Made by a program: the position numbers and the translations under genes. The notes under the pieces were generated by a model that saw only the letters and a program-made list of their open reading frames with translations, was not told the origin of the DNA and did no database searches. A DNA stretch of 64,000 nt from NCBI GenBank assembly GCA_013398015.1, contig VZRR01012752.1, positions 1,197,680 through 1,261,679 of the forward strand, written 5' to 3'. Source of the DNA: Oreocharis arfaki (taxonomy: Eukaryota > Chordata > Aves > Passeriformes > Paramythiidae). Within the stretch, counting starts at the first letter, position 1. Every line of letters begins with the position of its first letter. Positions 1 to 11,672 of this stretch are shown here, piece after piece.

Positions 1-152
1 CTTATCTTTCTTCACAGTATGGTTATTGGAAGATGAAGAGATCAACTGGTGAATGAGAATTCAGAACAAATTCACTGGATGTCAAGCTTTATGTAGACAC
101 ATAACTCACTGGCAGGTAGCAGCCAAATTATGATGAATGATGAAAACTATGT

Positions 153-274
153 GTTCAAGGCCAGCTTGGAAGGAGCTTTGAGCAACCTGCTCTAGGGAGT
201 GTTATCCTTGCCCATGGCAGGGGGGTTGGAACAAGTTGATCCTTAAGGTCCCTTCCAACCCACACCATTCTATT
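153..274 (+). mobile_element. CR1 LINE fragment, 3' tail
   Basis: This is a short 3'-terminal piece of a CR1 non-LTR retrotransposon in plus orientation. The sequence runs through the recognisable CR1 end: TTCAAGGCCAGCTTGGAAGG, then GAGCAACCTGCTCTAG, CCCATGGCAGGGGGGTTGGA and finally GGTCCCTTCCAACCCACACC just before ATTCTATT. CR1 copies are usually 5'-truncated like this one. No coding sequence remains. The divergence from a typical tail suggests an old copy. Family assignment is from memory of avian CR1 3' ends, not an alignment. Confidence 0.85.
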
Positions 275-2251
275 TGTCTTTGAAAAAAAATAGGCTAAGT
301 GATTTTAAGTAATTTTCTGAACTGTGGTTCAGGTGATGCTGAGAACAATTCTTGCATCCCAACGCAAAGTCCACAAGACCATGGTGAAGACAAGTAAGTT
401 GTCATTCTCCTTTCTATTACTGGGGTGAACATATGCATCCAGACCTATGTCTGGTGTTGACACATGAGATGAAAAGATAGGCAACAAGGCTGTTTATGTT
501 CAACCCTCTGTTGTGTATAGAATATATATAAAAGATACACAGGGGAATTGTAATTGGAAGAGCTCACCACATAAATAGGTAATTTCATGGCCAGTGCACC
601 GGGTTAAATTTGTTTCTCTTTTAACTATCCGTATCTACTGTTGAATATGTCTCTTATCAGAGCAAGTGATAGATCACAGATACTCAGGTATTTCTAGAAT
701 GTTAGGAGCCAACAGCTGTAGCTGAAGAGCAAAGAAGAGATTAACCCTGAGTACTAATATGTCTACGAGCAAAGAGATTCAGCTCTGGCCCTCCTGGCCC
801 CACATAGCTGGTTGGTGGCTGTAAATGTGTGTGAAGAAAGGGCCCAGTCTCCTGACACTGGGTGGGTTAGGAATACACTGCATAACAGAAATGGGAGAAA
901 GGCTTTATTACAGAGAAGAATTCTGTTCCCTTTGCTTGTGTTGTCTCTGCTAATCAGGTGAGAGAGTGATACAATCATAACTGTTAGGACGGGATGTGCT
1001 TAGCCTGAACGATGTGGTCTGATAAGCAATTTGGGAGCTGGGGTGGTGCGTTACATACTTATGAGTTCACCAGGACCCCAATCATTTTTTACTGTAGAAA
1101 TGCCGAAATATATATAAATCTATGTTCAATCAGAGAAATGAGGTTCCCCAAATGCACTGTGGAATATATGACAGCAGAGAAATATATATTTAAGTTACAT
1201 CATTTATGTTGTAAAAGAGTAAGTGGCTGGAGTGATTCTTTGGCATTTTCCCAAAGACGATACCTTTAAAATGTGACAGATATATTGCCCTGATAGGTCA
1301 AGAAAGTTGCAGGTTGGGAAGGGATGACAAGCTGCTGCCTAAGGTTTGCTTTATGAAAGTGTTGTTTCAAAGGCCAGTGATCAAGAGTGCTACTTTTACC
1401 TCCCGGGGTTTTGTGGTAGTTCAGAGTTAATGGCCAAAACTTCAAGCCGTGCAAAACAAAAGTGATAACTGGCTGCCAGAATCTTAGTCGAGTGTGAGGG
1501 AGACTGGCAAGATGGTCAGGGCTTTAGTTAAAATCCTAACACGTTTTTTTACTACCTATTTCACCCATTTTTTTCTTAGATAAAATACCTGTAAAAGTCT
1601 CTGAGTATGAGTAGAGATCTTGGTTATTTTTGTAGGAATCACACAGTTCTTAATGTCTAGCACTAGACAAAGGATGCTGTGTGGGGAGAGCGTGGTACAA
1701 TAAATGCACTTAATCAGCTGCCAATTATCTAATTAACGAATGTAAAACTGGGTGGAGAGATTTAGAGAATGTAGGGGTGGTTGCCATTCACTTACCAGCA
1801 TTTATTTGTGGAAGAAGGTTAAGATGCTCCTGTTTCTTTCTACAATAAATGTCCTTTTTCACTCTCAGATTAAATTATTCATTTCAGAGAAGAACGGGGC
1901 AGAGGAGGACAGAAAGGAGCTGGTGCAGCACTGTGAGCCAGAATCTCTCTCACCTTTAGTCACCCAAAGACCATGGGTCTGCCTCAGTAGTATCGCTGGA
2001 GAAAGGCACTTCAGGTCCTCCCACCCTCAGCTAAACAGACAAACCAGATTTTGGAGGCACTGGAGTGTCTTCTCTAACTTGAGAAAGCACAGACAGTTTT
2101 CTTTGACTGGAAACAACCTTTTAGAAAGCTCACTTAAATGAGAAAGAAGCCTGCTGATACCCTATGGCAACTCGAGGTGGCTGAGAGAAATACATGTCTA
2201 TAACTTTCTTTCTTTTGATTACGGCTGGGTAACTATTTGCTACTTTCCTTA
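275..2251. other. Non-coding stretch, no feature recognised
   Basis: No gene, RNA or repeat could be supported here. Open frames are short (up to about 130 codons at 1752-2141), lack domain-like composition and have no convincing splice or initiation context. The sequence is AT-rich with small A/T tracts. Confidence 0.5.
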
Positions 2252-2910
2252 CCTATATCTATCTATATCTATATCTATATCTATATCTATATCTATATCT
2301 ATATCTATATCTATATCTATATCTATATCTATATCTATATCTATATCTATATCTATATCTATATCTATATCTATATCTATATCTATATCTATATCTATAT
2401 CTATATCTATATCTATATCTATATCTATATCTATATCTATATCTATATCTATATCTATATCTATATCTATATCTATATCTATATCTATATCTATATCTAT
2501 ATCTATATCTATATCTATATCTATATCTATATCTATATCTATATCTATATCTATATCTATATCTATATCTATATCTATATCTATATCTATATCTATATCT
2601 ATATCTATATCTATATCTATATCTATATCTATATCTATATCTATATCTATATCTATATCTATATCTATATCTATATCTATATCTATATCTATATCTATAT
2701 CTATATCTATATCTATATCTATATCTATATCTATATCTATATCTATATCTATATCTATATCTATATCTATATCTATATCTATATCTATATCTATATCTAT
2801 ATCTATATCTATATCTATATCTATATCTATATCTATATCTATATCTATATCTATATCTATACCTATACCTATATCTATATCTATATCTATATCTATATCT
2901 ATATCTATCT
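2252..2910. repeat. (CTATAT)n hexanucleotide array, about 110 copies
   Basis: An unbroken tandem array of the 6-bp unit CTATAT (ATATAG on the other strand) runs for about 659 bp. Only two base changes are visible inside it, adjacent T-to-C changes giving two TATACC units at about 2861-2870 near the right end. Imperfect CTAT steps sit at both edges. Because the unit is a multiple of three, some frames stay open throughout and would read as Ile-Tyr or Arg-Tyr dipeptide runs. These are artefacts of the repeat, not genes. The near-perfect uniformity implies recent expansion or ongoing homogenisation, so length is likely to vary between individuals. Confidence 0.98.
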
Positions 2911-5900
2911 GACATATGCTGAGAACTAGAATTTTGCTCCTACATGTACATAGCTAGAAAGCCATTAAGCATTACTCAGTCAATATTGAGCCTGCTCACA
3001 GCTGAATTAGCACAGACAAAAAGCCTTACAGCCTCCTTCCTGGTGTGGATGAACTCCAGTGTCCCTTACCATAACTGCAAAGAACAACAGGAAAAAAACT
3101 GAAAACCTGAAATGTACACCTATCTAGATTGTTTCTTACATGGAAAGGTCTCAGTGAAACAGATGAGGTCAAAATTTTGATACATTTTAAAAAGACTGTG
3201 GAAACCATCCTAATAGCCTGGAGAAGTCAGTAGGTATCGACTTAGGTTATTACAACGTTAGATTATTATAATGTTAAATCAATATTTAATATCCATGCAT
3301 AGATGTTTTTTAAGTAACATGCACAGGGGATTTATCTTCTTTCCTGAGTACTCATTTCATGCTCTAGCAGAACTTACAGGCTTGAACAGGACAGGACTCA
3401 TACAGGCATTTATAAGCTACATAAAAATGTATAGAAGGACTGTAATTTTCCAATACATTTTCTCAAACATTTTTCTGTGTGTATTTTATCCTGAAAGCAT
3501 TTTGCCTCTTGTTAGCAGAAAGTCTCTGGAAACACATTTATAACAAAATTTCTCCAGTTCAATTGCCAAGTCCCTCGAAATAGCTTCCTTTGTTTTCCTG
3601 TCCTGCTCTCCTGGTTTCCAGAAGCAGAGGAGTAGTCTTCTATGGCATAAAGAGAGACTTTCAGAAAAAATGTTAGCGAACCCCAATAACTGCAGTCAAT
3701 AGTTTATGTGCATAAGCACTTAAATCAGACTGTTGCCTTTTTTGTTTGTTTGTTTGTTTGTTTGTTTGTTTTCACTAAATAAATGAAACTCCAGAATTAC
3801 TAGGTAAGGGTTTCAAAGTTCCCACGTCAGAGCTTTTAGTGTACCTTTTTTAAACCATGTTTTCATATTGAGAGGGAGACATGGTAATGCATATTTAAGT
3901 TTCTACATTTCATTTTTCATTATTTGCTTCTAGGACTGTTTGAAGATACAAGACTTTTCCCACGATTTTGCAATAGAGCAGGTATTTACAGCTCCTTACA
4001 AGTTTAAAAATTGCAGTGTAGTTATAAAACCAGATAGGAAACTTCCTAAAAAATGAAGGAAAATAAGGAAAGCATGAACCACTCACTGAGAAAAGGAATA
4101 ATAGGAGCTGAAGAAGACGAGATAGGTGAATAATTGGGGTGCTCAGTACTGCCAGCGTTTTGCTGTGGAAAGGTACTGATTCTTTGTGAACACACCCAGG
4201 AATGAGCCTTTGATTGTGCAGTGCACAGTAGTGAGGCTGCTGCCCTCCTTGTACCTGAGAAATGAGTAATCAGTGTGCCTACCTCCCCAGGAATGTTTGT
4301 TTTCTTGAAAGCGTCCCTTCTTCTGGGGCTGGGCTGGAGTCAGGAGATGTTTGTGCTTGAAAATCCTGGAGTGTGTTTTTTCACTAAGTTTTCTCTCAAC
4401 AAGTGATTTTTATCACTTTTTCCTTTTGGTTCCTCCTCAGTTGGACACTGAACTGGTTTGCCATTTGCCAGCTGTGCTGACCCATAGGTGCTGTTTTCCA
4501 GCTCTAAGAGAAACAAAACTTCTTGGTTTCTGCAGCACATGGTGTTGGAGGCTATGCAATTTTTACTTTTGTTTCCTGGCATGGTTTGCCCTAGGAACCT
4601 CTTAGTGGTGGCTGGGGCTCTTCATTCTCCTTCCTGGTCCAATCATGCACCTACTCTCATGCAGCTCTTCATCCACATTCACTGCCCACAGTGGAGCTAT
4701 GAACACAGAGAAGCAAAAGGATATTTCATAGACACAAATTATACTTGCAGATGATTCTTTCCTGCATTTTATCCTCTGTCCGCTGTTAAAGTCAACAATC
4801 TCTTTATTGTTATTTCAAAACAGTGACTATCCCAGGATGGAGTGTGCTAAAACTTTCACACTCTTAATTCTGATTAAAAGCAAGATCCCATTTCTTTGCA
4901 AGCAAAACAGGTAAGTAATATAGAAAAATGAATGAAAATACTATAATCTCTTCTTCTGGTTTCCCAAGTCAAGTTTTTGTCACCATCTGAGCTCTTGACT
5001 TTTTCTGGTTTTCAGAAGCAAAAATGCAAAGTTTTGGTCACTTCTTATATCCCTGAAAGGAAGAACTGTCACGTTCCGTGGCAGTGACTGGAGCTGCCAA
5101 GAGGGGTCTGGCTACCCCAGCCGGGAAGAACCATGTTGCAGCTGCTGGGAGGTGACAGGTTTTTTCCTGCTGAAATTCACCCTCATCAGGAGGCTGTCAC
5201 ATCCCCAGCTTTTAAGCTTTATGCAGACCGTATTTCTTTGGACAGGGTTTCCTAACATGACCTTGGCAGCTGGCTGACCATCTCCTGAGCTTTCAGAAAA
5301 TCTTATGCAACATAGATACTGGGCCTTGAAGGAGAAAACTCTTTTTCTTTGGTCATTAAATATAAAAACATTGCTCAGATGTGATGGTGATAAAAGCTTT
5401 TAGAAAAAAACAACACAATCTCCCTGGTGACACTTTGGGATGATTTTTCTGTTATTTATATTGCTCTAATCCCTATCCAAATCATTCTATCTGGCTTCTT
5501 CCAAGCTGTTTCATCAGAAATAAGCATAAAAAAAATTATGACAAATGCTGCAGTCAGTTGTTATGGGGAATAGCAATTTTGTGAATTTTAAGAAAAATTG
5601 AGTGTTTTACGTGCTAAAGAAGAGTGACATGCAAGTCTTTGTCCTTTGAGCAAATATGAGGATACCATAAAGAAGATATTAATATCACCTTAAGTAAAAA
5701 TACATACATCACTTTTACATAAAGAGAAGACGTTCTTAAGTGTAAGCCCAGTATAAGAAAACACATGTCATGCTGAGGTCAAATGAGATAGTGGATACGA
5801 GGAAGAAAGCAGCAGTTGTGAAAACACATATTTCCCTTTTTTATTATGTGTGGGAGGTGAAATTGTACCACCTTTCCATGGCAATTGCATCTGCTACTGA

Positions 5901-6799
5901 GCATGTCTTTCCATCCATAGGGTTACCCTCTGAATCTTACTAGCACCTTCCCTACTCTTTTGTATAAAAAAGGGAAAAGACATGCAGGAATGTTTGCATT
6001 TCTCATTGGAGAATCTTCACACTCTGGGGTGTTGTGCTCCCAACACATCGAGATCCTTGGACACCCTTGCAGTAGAAATCACCCCATGCTGCTTTCTCCC
6101 AGACTGATGCTAGCAGTCTTGGATACCATTTTTTCTATTTGAAATGTTGTCTATGCATGTAGACAGAGCAGTAGGATCACAGACAGTCTGGACTGGATGA
6201 GGGCTGAAATGGAGCCAGACACTGATGCTTTCCTCCTGGGGGGGCTACACTTGACCCTGAACCTTGCAGGGGCCAGAGCCACTGCCATCAAGACACACAG
6301 AAAGGAAGATGAGTGTGTGAAGCTGTAGGAGCACACTTGGGAAAAAGTGTGTCCTGGAGATATCTAACTGGAACCAATTAGATGGAAACAGAGGACAGAG
6401 GCAGGAAAAAAACATTAGTGCATTTTAAACAATGTGGGAAAGAGTTTATATGCACAGCAACACGTTAATACCACCTCAGCCCCACAGCTGCTCTCTTTTT
6501 CTAGTATTTCCTTACTCTTAGCCTGAGTTTTACTGATTTTGGGGCTAAATTTGCTTCCTTCCCCATTGGTTTGCATTTCACACAAGCCTGCATGAGTTAA
6601 AGCCTGCATATCAGGTTGGAGACAAGCGGAAAGGAATCATTCCTTCTTTCAGACAGGTCTTTTCCACAAGCGATTCTCCCATTCTTTCCCCAGATATCTG
6701 CTTGGGACACACCTCTCTGCCATGTGCAGACCCCCAGGCCCCCATTTGGTGCCCTGCTGCAATGGTTCCCTGAGACTGTGCCTTGAAGCCGCCCCGAGT
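2911..6799. other. Non-coding stretch with simple repeats only
   Basis: Apart from the TTTG microsatellite at 3738-3772 nothing can be assigned. A good-looking splice acceptor (pyrimidine tract ending TCCTCAG at about 4440) is followed by an open frame with no recognisable protein features, so no exon is called. The patch around 5060-5280 is somewhat GC-richer but has no identifiable element ends. Confidence 0.4.
3738..3772. repeat. (TTTG)n microsatellite
   Basis: Seven perfect TTTG units lie in a T-rich context. This is a tetranucleotide microsatellite with no coding consequence. Confidence 0.95.
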
Positions 6800-6990
6800 G
6801 CTTGGCATCCTGCAGGATTACTCATTCTCAATTCACATTTCTTTTGGGAAGTTCAGCCTCTCATTTTTCCTTCCACTAATTAACGTCAGAAATATTTTAT
6901 TGTCATGCTCTCTTTATCCCAGCGTTCCTCTAATTAGCTCTCTGAGTTATTCAGTGTGCATTTGAGGCTGTTCAGTGTTAATGAGCCTGT
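6800..6990. promoter_or_regulatory. Possible conserved regulatory element (unproven)
   Basis: This stretch carries two homeodomain-type cores, CTAATTAA near 6878 and CTAATTAG near 6930, within varied, non-repetitive AT-rich sequence also containing TTATTGTC and GTTAATGAG. Such composition is typical of vertebrate non-coding enhancers, but no conservation can be seen from one sequence. TAATTA cores are also common by chance in AT-rich DNA. The call is an inference only. Confidence 0.2.
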
Positions 6991-7011
6991 CAGTCACAGT
7001 CTTCAAAGACT

Positions 7012-7080
7012 CATAGCTTCAGAAAAGCCAGAGATGGAAAGGACTTATTAAAGATGGTTAATCCCTGGCTCTGAAAGCAA
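7012..7080 (-). mobile_element. Possible ancient CR1/L3-like 3' fragment
   Basis: The order CATAG, then GATGGAAAGGACTTATTAAAGATGG, resembles the reverse-strand 3' end of CR1/L3 LINEs (CATAGAA, GGAAGGGACCTTAAAGATC). The match is short and diverged, and chance similarity is possible. Confidence 0.3.
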
Positions 7081-9922
7081 GAGTTGTCCAGGCTTAGTTT
7101 AACCACTTGTACAATCGGCAGTGTTTCTTCTGGGCTTTGAGGGTGGCATATGTGCTTTATTCAGCTCAACAGTTTGACCAAGGCAAACTTTGCATACTGA
7201 AAAGGAAAGGTACTGCCGCGTGTCAAAGGCACATGGAAAGATGATGCCTGATTTGGAATTAGCCTGCTCTGCATTCTGGTTTTATCTTCACAGCATACCT
7301 ATGCTGAAACTGCATTTTATGTAAGTAAAATCCTTTCAGAGCTTGCTAAAGTAGGGACAGTATAGAAGCCAATGAATCCTCTTAAATGCACATGGGATTT
7401 TTGGAAACCAGCCACACTGGAGCCAGGATGGTACACTTGGTCTTTTACCAGGACTTGAGATATCTTTCCAATTTAGATCTATTTCTTACCTATCTCCTGA
7501 GCTGGATTCATCCCATATGGCTGCTGCCGCAGACTTTCATTGAACCACAACACCTCAGAGCTCCCTTTGGCTGGCCCAACAAACCTTTCCCATTTTATTT
7601 ATCTCAACATTTCAGAGGCTTTAGCCGCTTGAATGACAGCTGGATGTCAGTTTCTGTGCACTGCTGTCTCTGCTGCACAAGGGGCCTCATTCTGTGGCTG
7701 CTCCATCCATTTGCAGTGCAGAGATCCAGCTTTTCATGCAGGGAACTGATCTTGCTGTCTGCTAAACATGTGGCTTCTCTAGCTGAGGTGATTTGACAAG
7801 GTTGAAATTTGACAATCAGAGCTAAAATTTGGCACTAGCACATGATGACAAGGGCCTATTTCCATGGGGACTCTTATGTAGCAGTTGATTCAGCTGCATA
7901 GATATTTCCAACACGTTGCAAAACTCCATTTGCTTTTCCCATCTCTTGTCTCAGCATCAGCACCATATTCATGACAAATGAGAAAAGCAGGGGCAAGGAC
8001 TTTGGAGAGATCTATGCAAGTGTGGTTTTTATTTGGAAGCTGCTCAGAGTCACTGCTGCAATTGGGACAAAAGCTGCAAAGCTCTGGGGAGTTCAGTCAC
8101 ATCTCATCTCCAGCCCTCTGTGCCAGGCAGAGGATCTGTGGGGAGCTAGAGATGGAGAGCTGGTTGCCTGTGTTGCATTGCCTCAATGACATTGGTGTCT
8201 GCTAATGCTTCCAATGAGCTGTACCAAAGCCCTGCCAGACTTTTCAGCTTGTTACTGAAGTTATTAAACACAGCTCATCCTCAAGAGTATGCAACACCAC
8301 CAGGGAGCCCTGCATGTGAAATGTTGGGGTTTTTTTTCTCATCCAGCCCACCCAAACCCACCCCTACTGCTTCCATGGGGCTGTTTGGCTGAGAGGTCTT
8401 TTGGTCTGCAGTTCTTGCAGAAAATTGGTGGACACAGAGCTGAAAGATGGACAGGACAGTGGACAGGAGCCCTCCAGCCTGTAAGGGTCCTGACAGCTCT
8501 CAGCTTCCCAGCAGCAGTGCAAGCCCACACCAGCCCACACAAGGCAGAGATCATCTTCTTTTCCTTTTGGCAGTCACCTCTCTTTGGTCTCATACCTACA
8601 CACCAGCCTCCTCTCTGCAGACTAAACAACCCCAATGCATTTATCTTTCCTCATAAGCTGTACCTTCCCTTCATCTCCAATCATTTCATTTGGTCTTTTC
8701 AGCACCAAAAATTGGTCACAGAAATCCAGAACTGGTCATCCTATAGCTGAGAGAAGCAGACAACTCCTTTCCTTGTCGGTAGGCTATTTTCCTGTTGAGG
8801 GCTGGTGTTTGTCTACTTTCGTTTTCAAAACCATGCAATTCCTGCCTCATATTCAGGGGTGACTGTAACTCAACCTGTCTTCTGCCAACCTGTCTTGGAA
8901 TATTTATGCCCAAGTAATCTCAGAAAACCTATGAGAGTTAATACATTTGGCTTTCTTCTAAGTGCTTGCAGAAAGCTTTTTTGTTGCTGGATGTTTCTGA
9001 GATCCAAAGCCTAGGATTTGCCTGGCTCTTCCCTGATATCTCACACAGGCTCGGCAGTGTTCCTGCCTTTTCCAGCCCCCCAGGAGCTCATCTATTTCAC
9101 GGCTTCACAGAGCTCTGCCCTTGCTGCAGCTGCAATACACCCTGAGGTGCATCTTGTCCTTTTGTCATGGGTATGAAATGATTAGTCAATTGATTGCAGT
9201 TAACCTTTTTACTAAGGGAAGCAAAAAAAATCATTTAACAGTTGCAAGCCAAAGGCATTAAACACAGTCTTTTAATAGCTTTCCTCCTCTACTGATACGG
9301 GATTATGTATTTTCTGTTTGTCTCCTTATTATTGGTGTTCATACAGAAGCTAACAAGAAATCATGCTATGACCAGAGACAGAGGTATCCCATATCATGTC
9401 TTTTTCTTCCTGATTTCCTTGTTTTAGAGCTGCACTCAGCAATCTTTTCTCTCTGTCTATGTGCCCCTTGATCCTGGGTCAATGAAGAACTCAGTAACCA
9501 GACACACCTCTTTCTAAACTTCTCATACCTCCTACTCTCAGGGAAAGTTGGCAATTTTGTTTTTAAGAACATTTCCTTAAAAAAAACAGCTGTCTACTCC
9601 ATTTTCAGTTTAATTGCCTCCCATGAGATCTTACTACCAGTTGCCTGAGTCTATCAAAATCTGCTTCCTCAAAGCTCGTCTTATCTTGCTGCTCTCCGTT
9701 ATGAAGTGAGGCAGTTCCATTCTGCCATGGTCCCTTGCATCTGGTCCTTTCCTTGGCTGAAAACAAACATCAAGAGAATCTCCCTTCTCACAGCTATCTT
9801 TTGTATTAAAACTAAGTCCTGCATGTTCTGCTTCTTTCGTGGAGACAGTCTGTGCTTTACTCAGTCTCTTTGGCATTGGTTGCATTCTATTTTTCCTCAG
9901 CTCACAGCTCATGGCTTTTTGT
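7081..9922. other. Non-coding stretch, no feature recognised
   Basis: Open frames up to about 150 codons exist (for example 7386-7796 and 8289-8750, plus strand), but several overlap in different frames and neither strand shows a domain or clear exon borders. A stretch near 8245-8300 vaguely recalls a very old CR1 reverse transcriptase segment but is too diverged to call. Confidence 0.4.
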
Positions 9923-9927
9923 CCTTG
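9923..9927. repeat. Target-site duplication, left copy (CCTTG)
   Basis: This 5-bp direct repeat flanks the LTR at 9928-10594, with its partner at 10595-10599. A 5-bp duplication is what ERVL-type integrases usually make. Confidence 0.88.
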
Positions 9928-10594
9928 TGTACTGGCTTTAGCTGGGATAGAGTTATTTTTATTTGTAGATACTATGTTTTGAACTTGTGATGGAAACAGG
10001 GTTGATGCCATAGCGATGCTTTAGTTATTGCTGAGCACTGTTTACACAGCATAAAGGTGTTTTTTGCTTCCCCCACTGCCCTGCCAGGGAGTGGGCTGGG
10101 GGTGCACAAGAGGCTGAGAGGAGAAACAGCTGGAACAGCTGGCCCAAACTGACCAAAGGGATATTCCAAGCCATGTGGCGTCATGCTCAGCAGTAAAACA
10201 GGGCACAGGGGATGGACTAGCAAGGGAAGTTGTTCAGGGCTGCTGTTTCTCCGTTTCTTGGGATCTAGCTGAGCAGCAGTTGGTTGGTGGTGAGCAAAAG
10301 GGCTTTGTTTGCATCATTTTATTTTCTTAGTTTAGCTTCATTTTCTCCACTTTTTTTTCCCTTTTTGTTGTTGGGCTGTTGGGGTTTACTTTTAGGGGAA
10401 TGTTTTAGTGTTCTTGTGGTTTTGGTTAGTTGGTTGGTTTGCTGGTTTGTTAGGTTTTAATTATTAAACCACCTTTACCTTGAACTGAGATTTTTCACTC
10501 TTACCTTTCTAATCCACTCCCCCATCCCACTGGAGGTGGGAGTGAGTGAGTGGCTGTCTGATATTTAGCTGCCTGCCAGGGTTATGCCATGACA
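9928..10594 (+). mobile_element. Solo LTR of an avian ERVL-type endogenous retrovirus
   Basis: The element begins TGTACTGGCTTTAGCTGGGA and ends GTTATGCCATGACA, the TGT...ACA ends expected of an LTR. It is flanked on both sides by the same 5-bp sequence CCTTG (9923-9927 and 10595-10599), a target-site duplication. Internal landmarks familiar from bird ERVL-type LTRs include a GCTGGGGGTGCACAAGA block, a GACCAAAGGGATATTCCA block, and a polyadenylation signal ATTAAA at 10463-10468 followed by a T-rich then CACTCC-type end. No gag or pol lies next to it, so this is a solitary LTR left by recombination between the two LTRs of a provirus. Orientation follows the poly(A) signal. It is about 667 bp long. 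Confidence 0.93.
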
Positions 10595-10599
10595 CCTTG
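10595..10599. repeat. Target-site duplication, right copy (CCTTG)
   Basis: Right partner of 9923-9927, identical in all five bases. Together the pair fixes the LTR ends. Confidence 0.88.
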
Positions 10600-11195
10600 C
10601 CAGCCAAATTCTCATTCTTCTCATGCCTTGCTGCTGAACCTTTAGTTTGCTCACGTGGCTAAGTCACACATGATTAGATGTAATTAGTCCTGAAAAATTT
10701 ATGCTCAAGCAATGAATTGAATTGGAAGCAGCAGAATGACTGTGACGGAAGTACTTGTTTAATGTATAAAGAGCAAGGTCACAGACAGTCCTAACTTGTC
10801 TGCATAGATAGATACAGACAGGGCCTCTTCCCTGCAGGTTGTGTGGTAGGGTTATTGAATCCCTCAGAACTTGGAGATGTGTGTGGGAAGGGTGTGCACA
10901 AGTCCGTCTGTACTTTTCAGTATCTTCATGCCCTCGTAGAGGAGTGTTCTTCTCTGGCTGTTGACTCTGAGGTGCAGGGTGCAGCTCTCAAGGATGAAAA
11001 GGTGAACAAGGTCCTGTTTTCAGGTCTGCTGATAGTGACCAGGTGCAACTGCAGTCCCTGCAATCCATCCTGGCAGACACGGGGGACAAGCTGTTTCAGA
11101 GACACAGAAGAAGAGCATGGACCTTAGTTGTTGCCTTTGGCATGGCAGCAACCAGACTGATCCTCTTGTAGCAGAAAGGCTCAGCCTTGAAGATC
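10600..11195. other. Non-coding stretch downstream of the candidate exon
   Basis: Nothing firm. If the minus-strand frame at 11196-11672 is a terminal exon, this would be its 3' untranslated region. I found no clear AATAAA on the minus strand here before the LTR. Confidence 0.3.
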
Positions 11196-11672
11196 TTAAT
11201 AAAAAGCAAAGCTAACCTTCAGGCTTCCTGCACTGAGGAAGTAGGTGATAGCTGGCCAAGTGTTGTCAACTATCTGTTCAATGGCCCACAGGAGAGTCTG
11301 GTGTGGTATCTCCAGATCAGGTTTTAAAATCTGTGCCTGAGGTTCTTCTGTAACTTTAAGAGGATCTGTGATTTCAGAAACAGATGCTTTGTCTCCTTGA
11401 TTAGCATAAGTCAGTGAGAAGCCGCTTTGCAGAGGATCCTTTCCAGCTGAGGTTTCATTACTCTGAGCATTAAAATCTGTTGAGAACTTTCCTCTGCCAC
11501 CAGAGGTCGTGCCACTGTTTTCTAGCATGATGAAATCTTTGCTGTTCATTTTCTGATCCTCTGGCATCAGAACATGTGTAGTGCTGGTATCCATCTCCAA
11601 ACAAGTGTTATGGTTTGACTTAAAGACAGATAAGCTTCTGTGATGGGCCAGGTGTACACATTGGAAAGGCTT
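11196..11672 (-). CDS. Candidate terminal coding exon, unidentified protein (possibly receptor cytoplasmic tail)
   Basis: Read on the minus strand, the splice-acceptor-like GCATTCTCTTTCCTCCAG (AG at 11674-11673) is followed by 158 open codons and a TAA at 11196-11198. This is the longest frame in the window that starts at a plausible splice site and lies outside repeats. The conceptual peptide is rich in Ser, Thr, Glu, Asp and Lys, with no hydrophobic segment except a short C-terminal patch, as in a disordered cytoplasmic tail. An early stretch, RSLSVFKS about 14 residues in, loosely recalls the membrane-proximal region of interferon-gamma receptor 1, which has a Leu-Pro-Lys-Ser motif there; the Leu-Pro pair itself is absent. 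No product can be named with assurance. It could also be a pseudogene exon or a chance frame. There is no independent start codon requirement if it is an internal or terminal exon. Confidence 0.3.
   Translation of the reverse strand, partial: KPFQCVHLAHHRSLSVFKSNHNTCLEMDTSTTHVLMPEDQKMNSKDFIMLENSGTTSGGRGKFSTDFNAQSNETSAGKDPLQSGFSLTYANQGDKASVSEITDPLKVTEEPQAQILKPDLEIPHQTLLWAIEQIVDNTWPAITYFLSAGSLKVSFAFY

Noticed and set aside
2237..2929. 230-codon plus-strand and 218-codon minus-strand open frames of dipeptide repeats
   Set aside because: They are produced by the CTATAT array, whose 6-bp period keeps frames open; no gene structure surrounds them.
4383..4754. Splice-acceptor-like site followed by two open frames
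   Set aside because: The acceptor is good but neither frame gives a sensible peptide or a donor, and there is no neighbouring exon.
8245..8300. Faint resemblance to the CR1 reverse transcriptase region (GAAGTTATTAAACACAGCTC)
   Set aside because: Too short and diverged, with no CR1 3' tail nearby; it needs an alignment to decide.
9634..10223. Overlapping open frames on both strands around the first LTR
   Set aside because: They partly overlap the LTR at 9928-10594, run in conflicting directions and show no domain.
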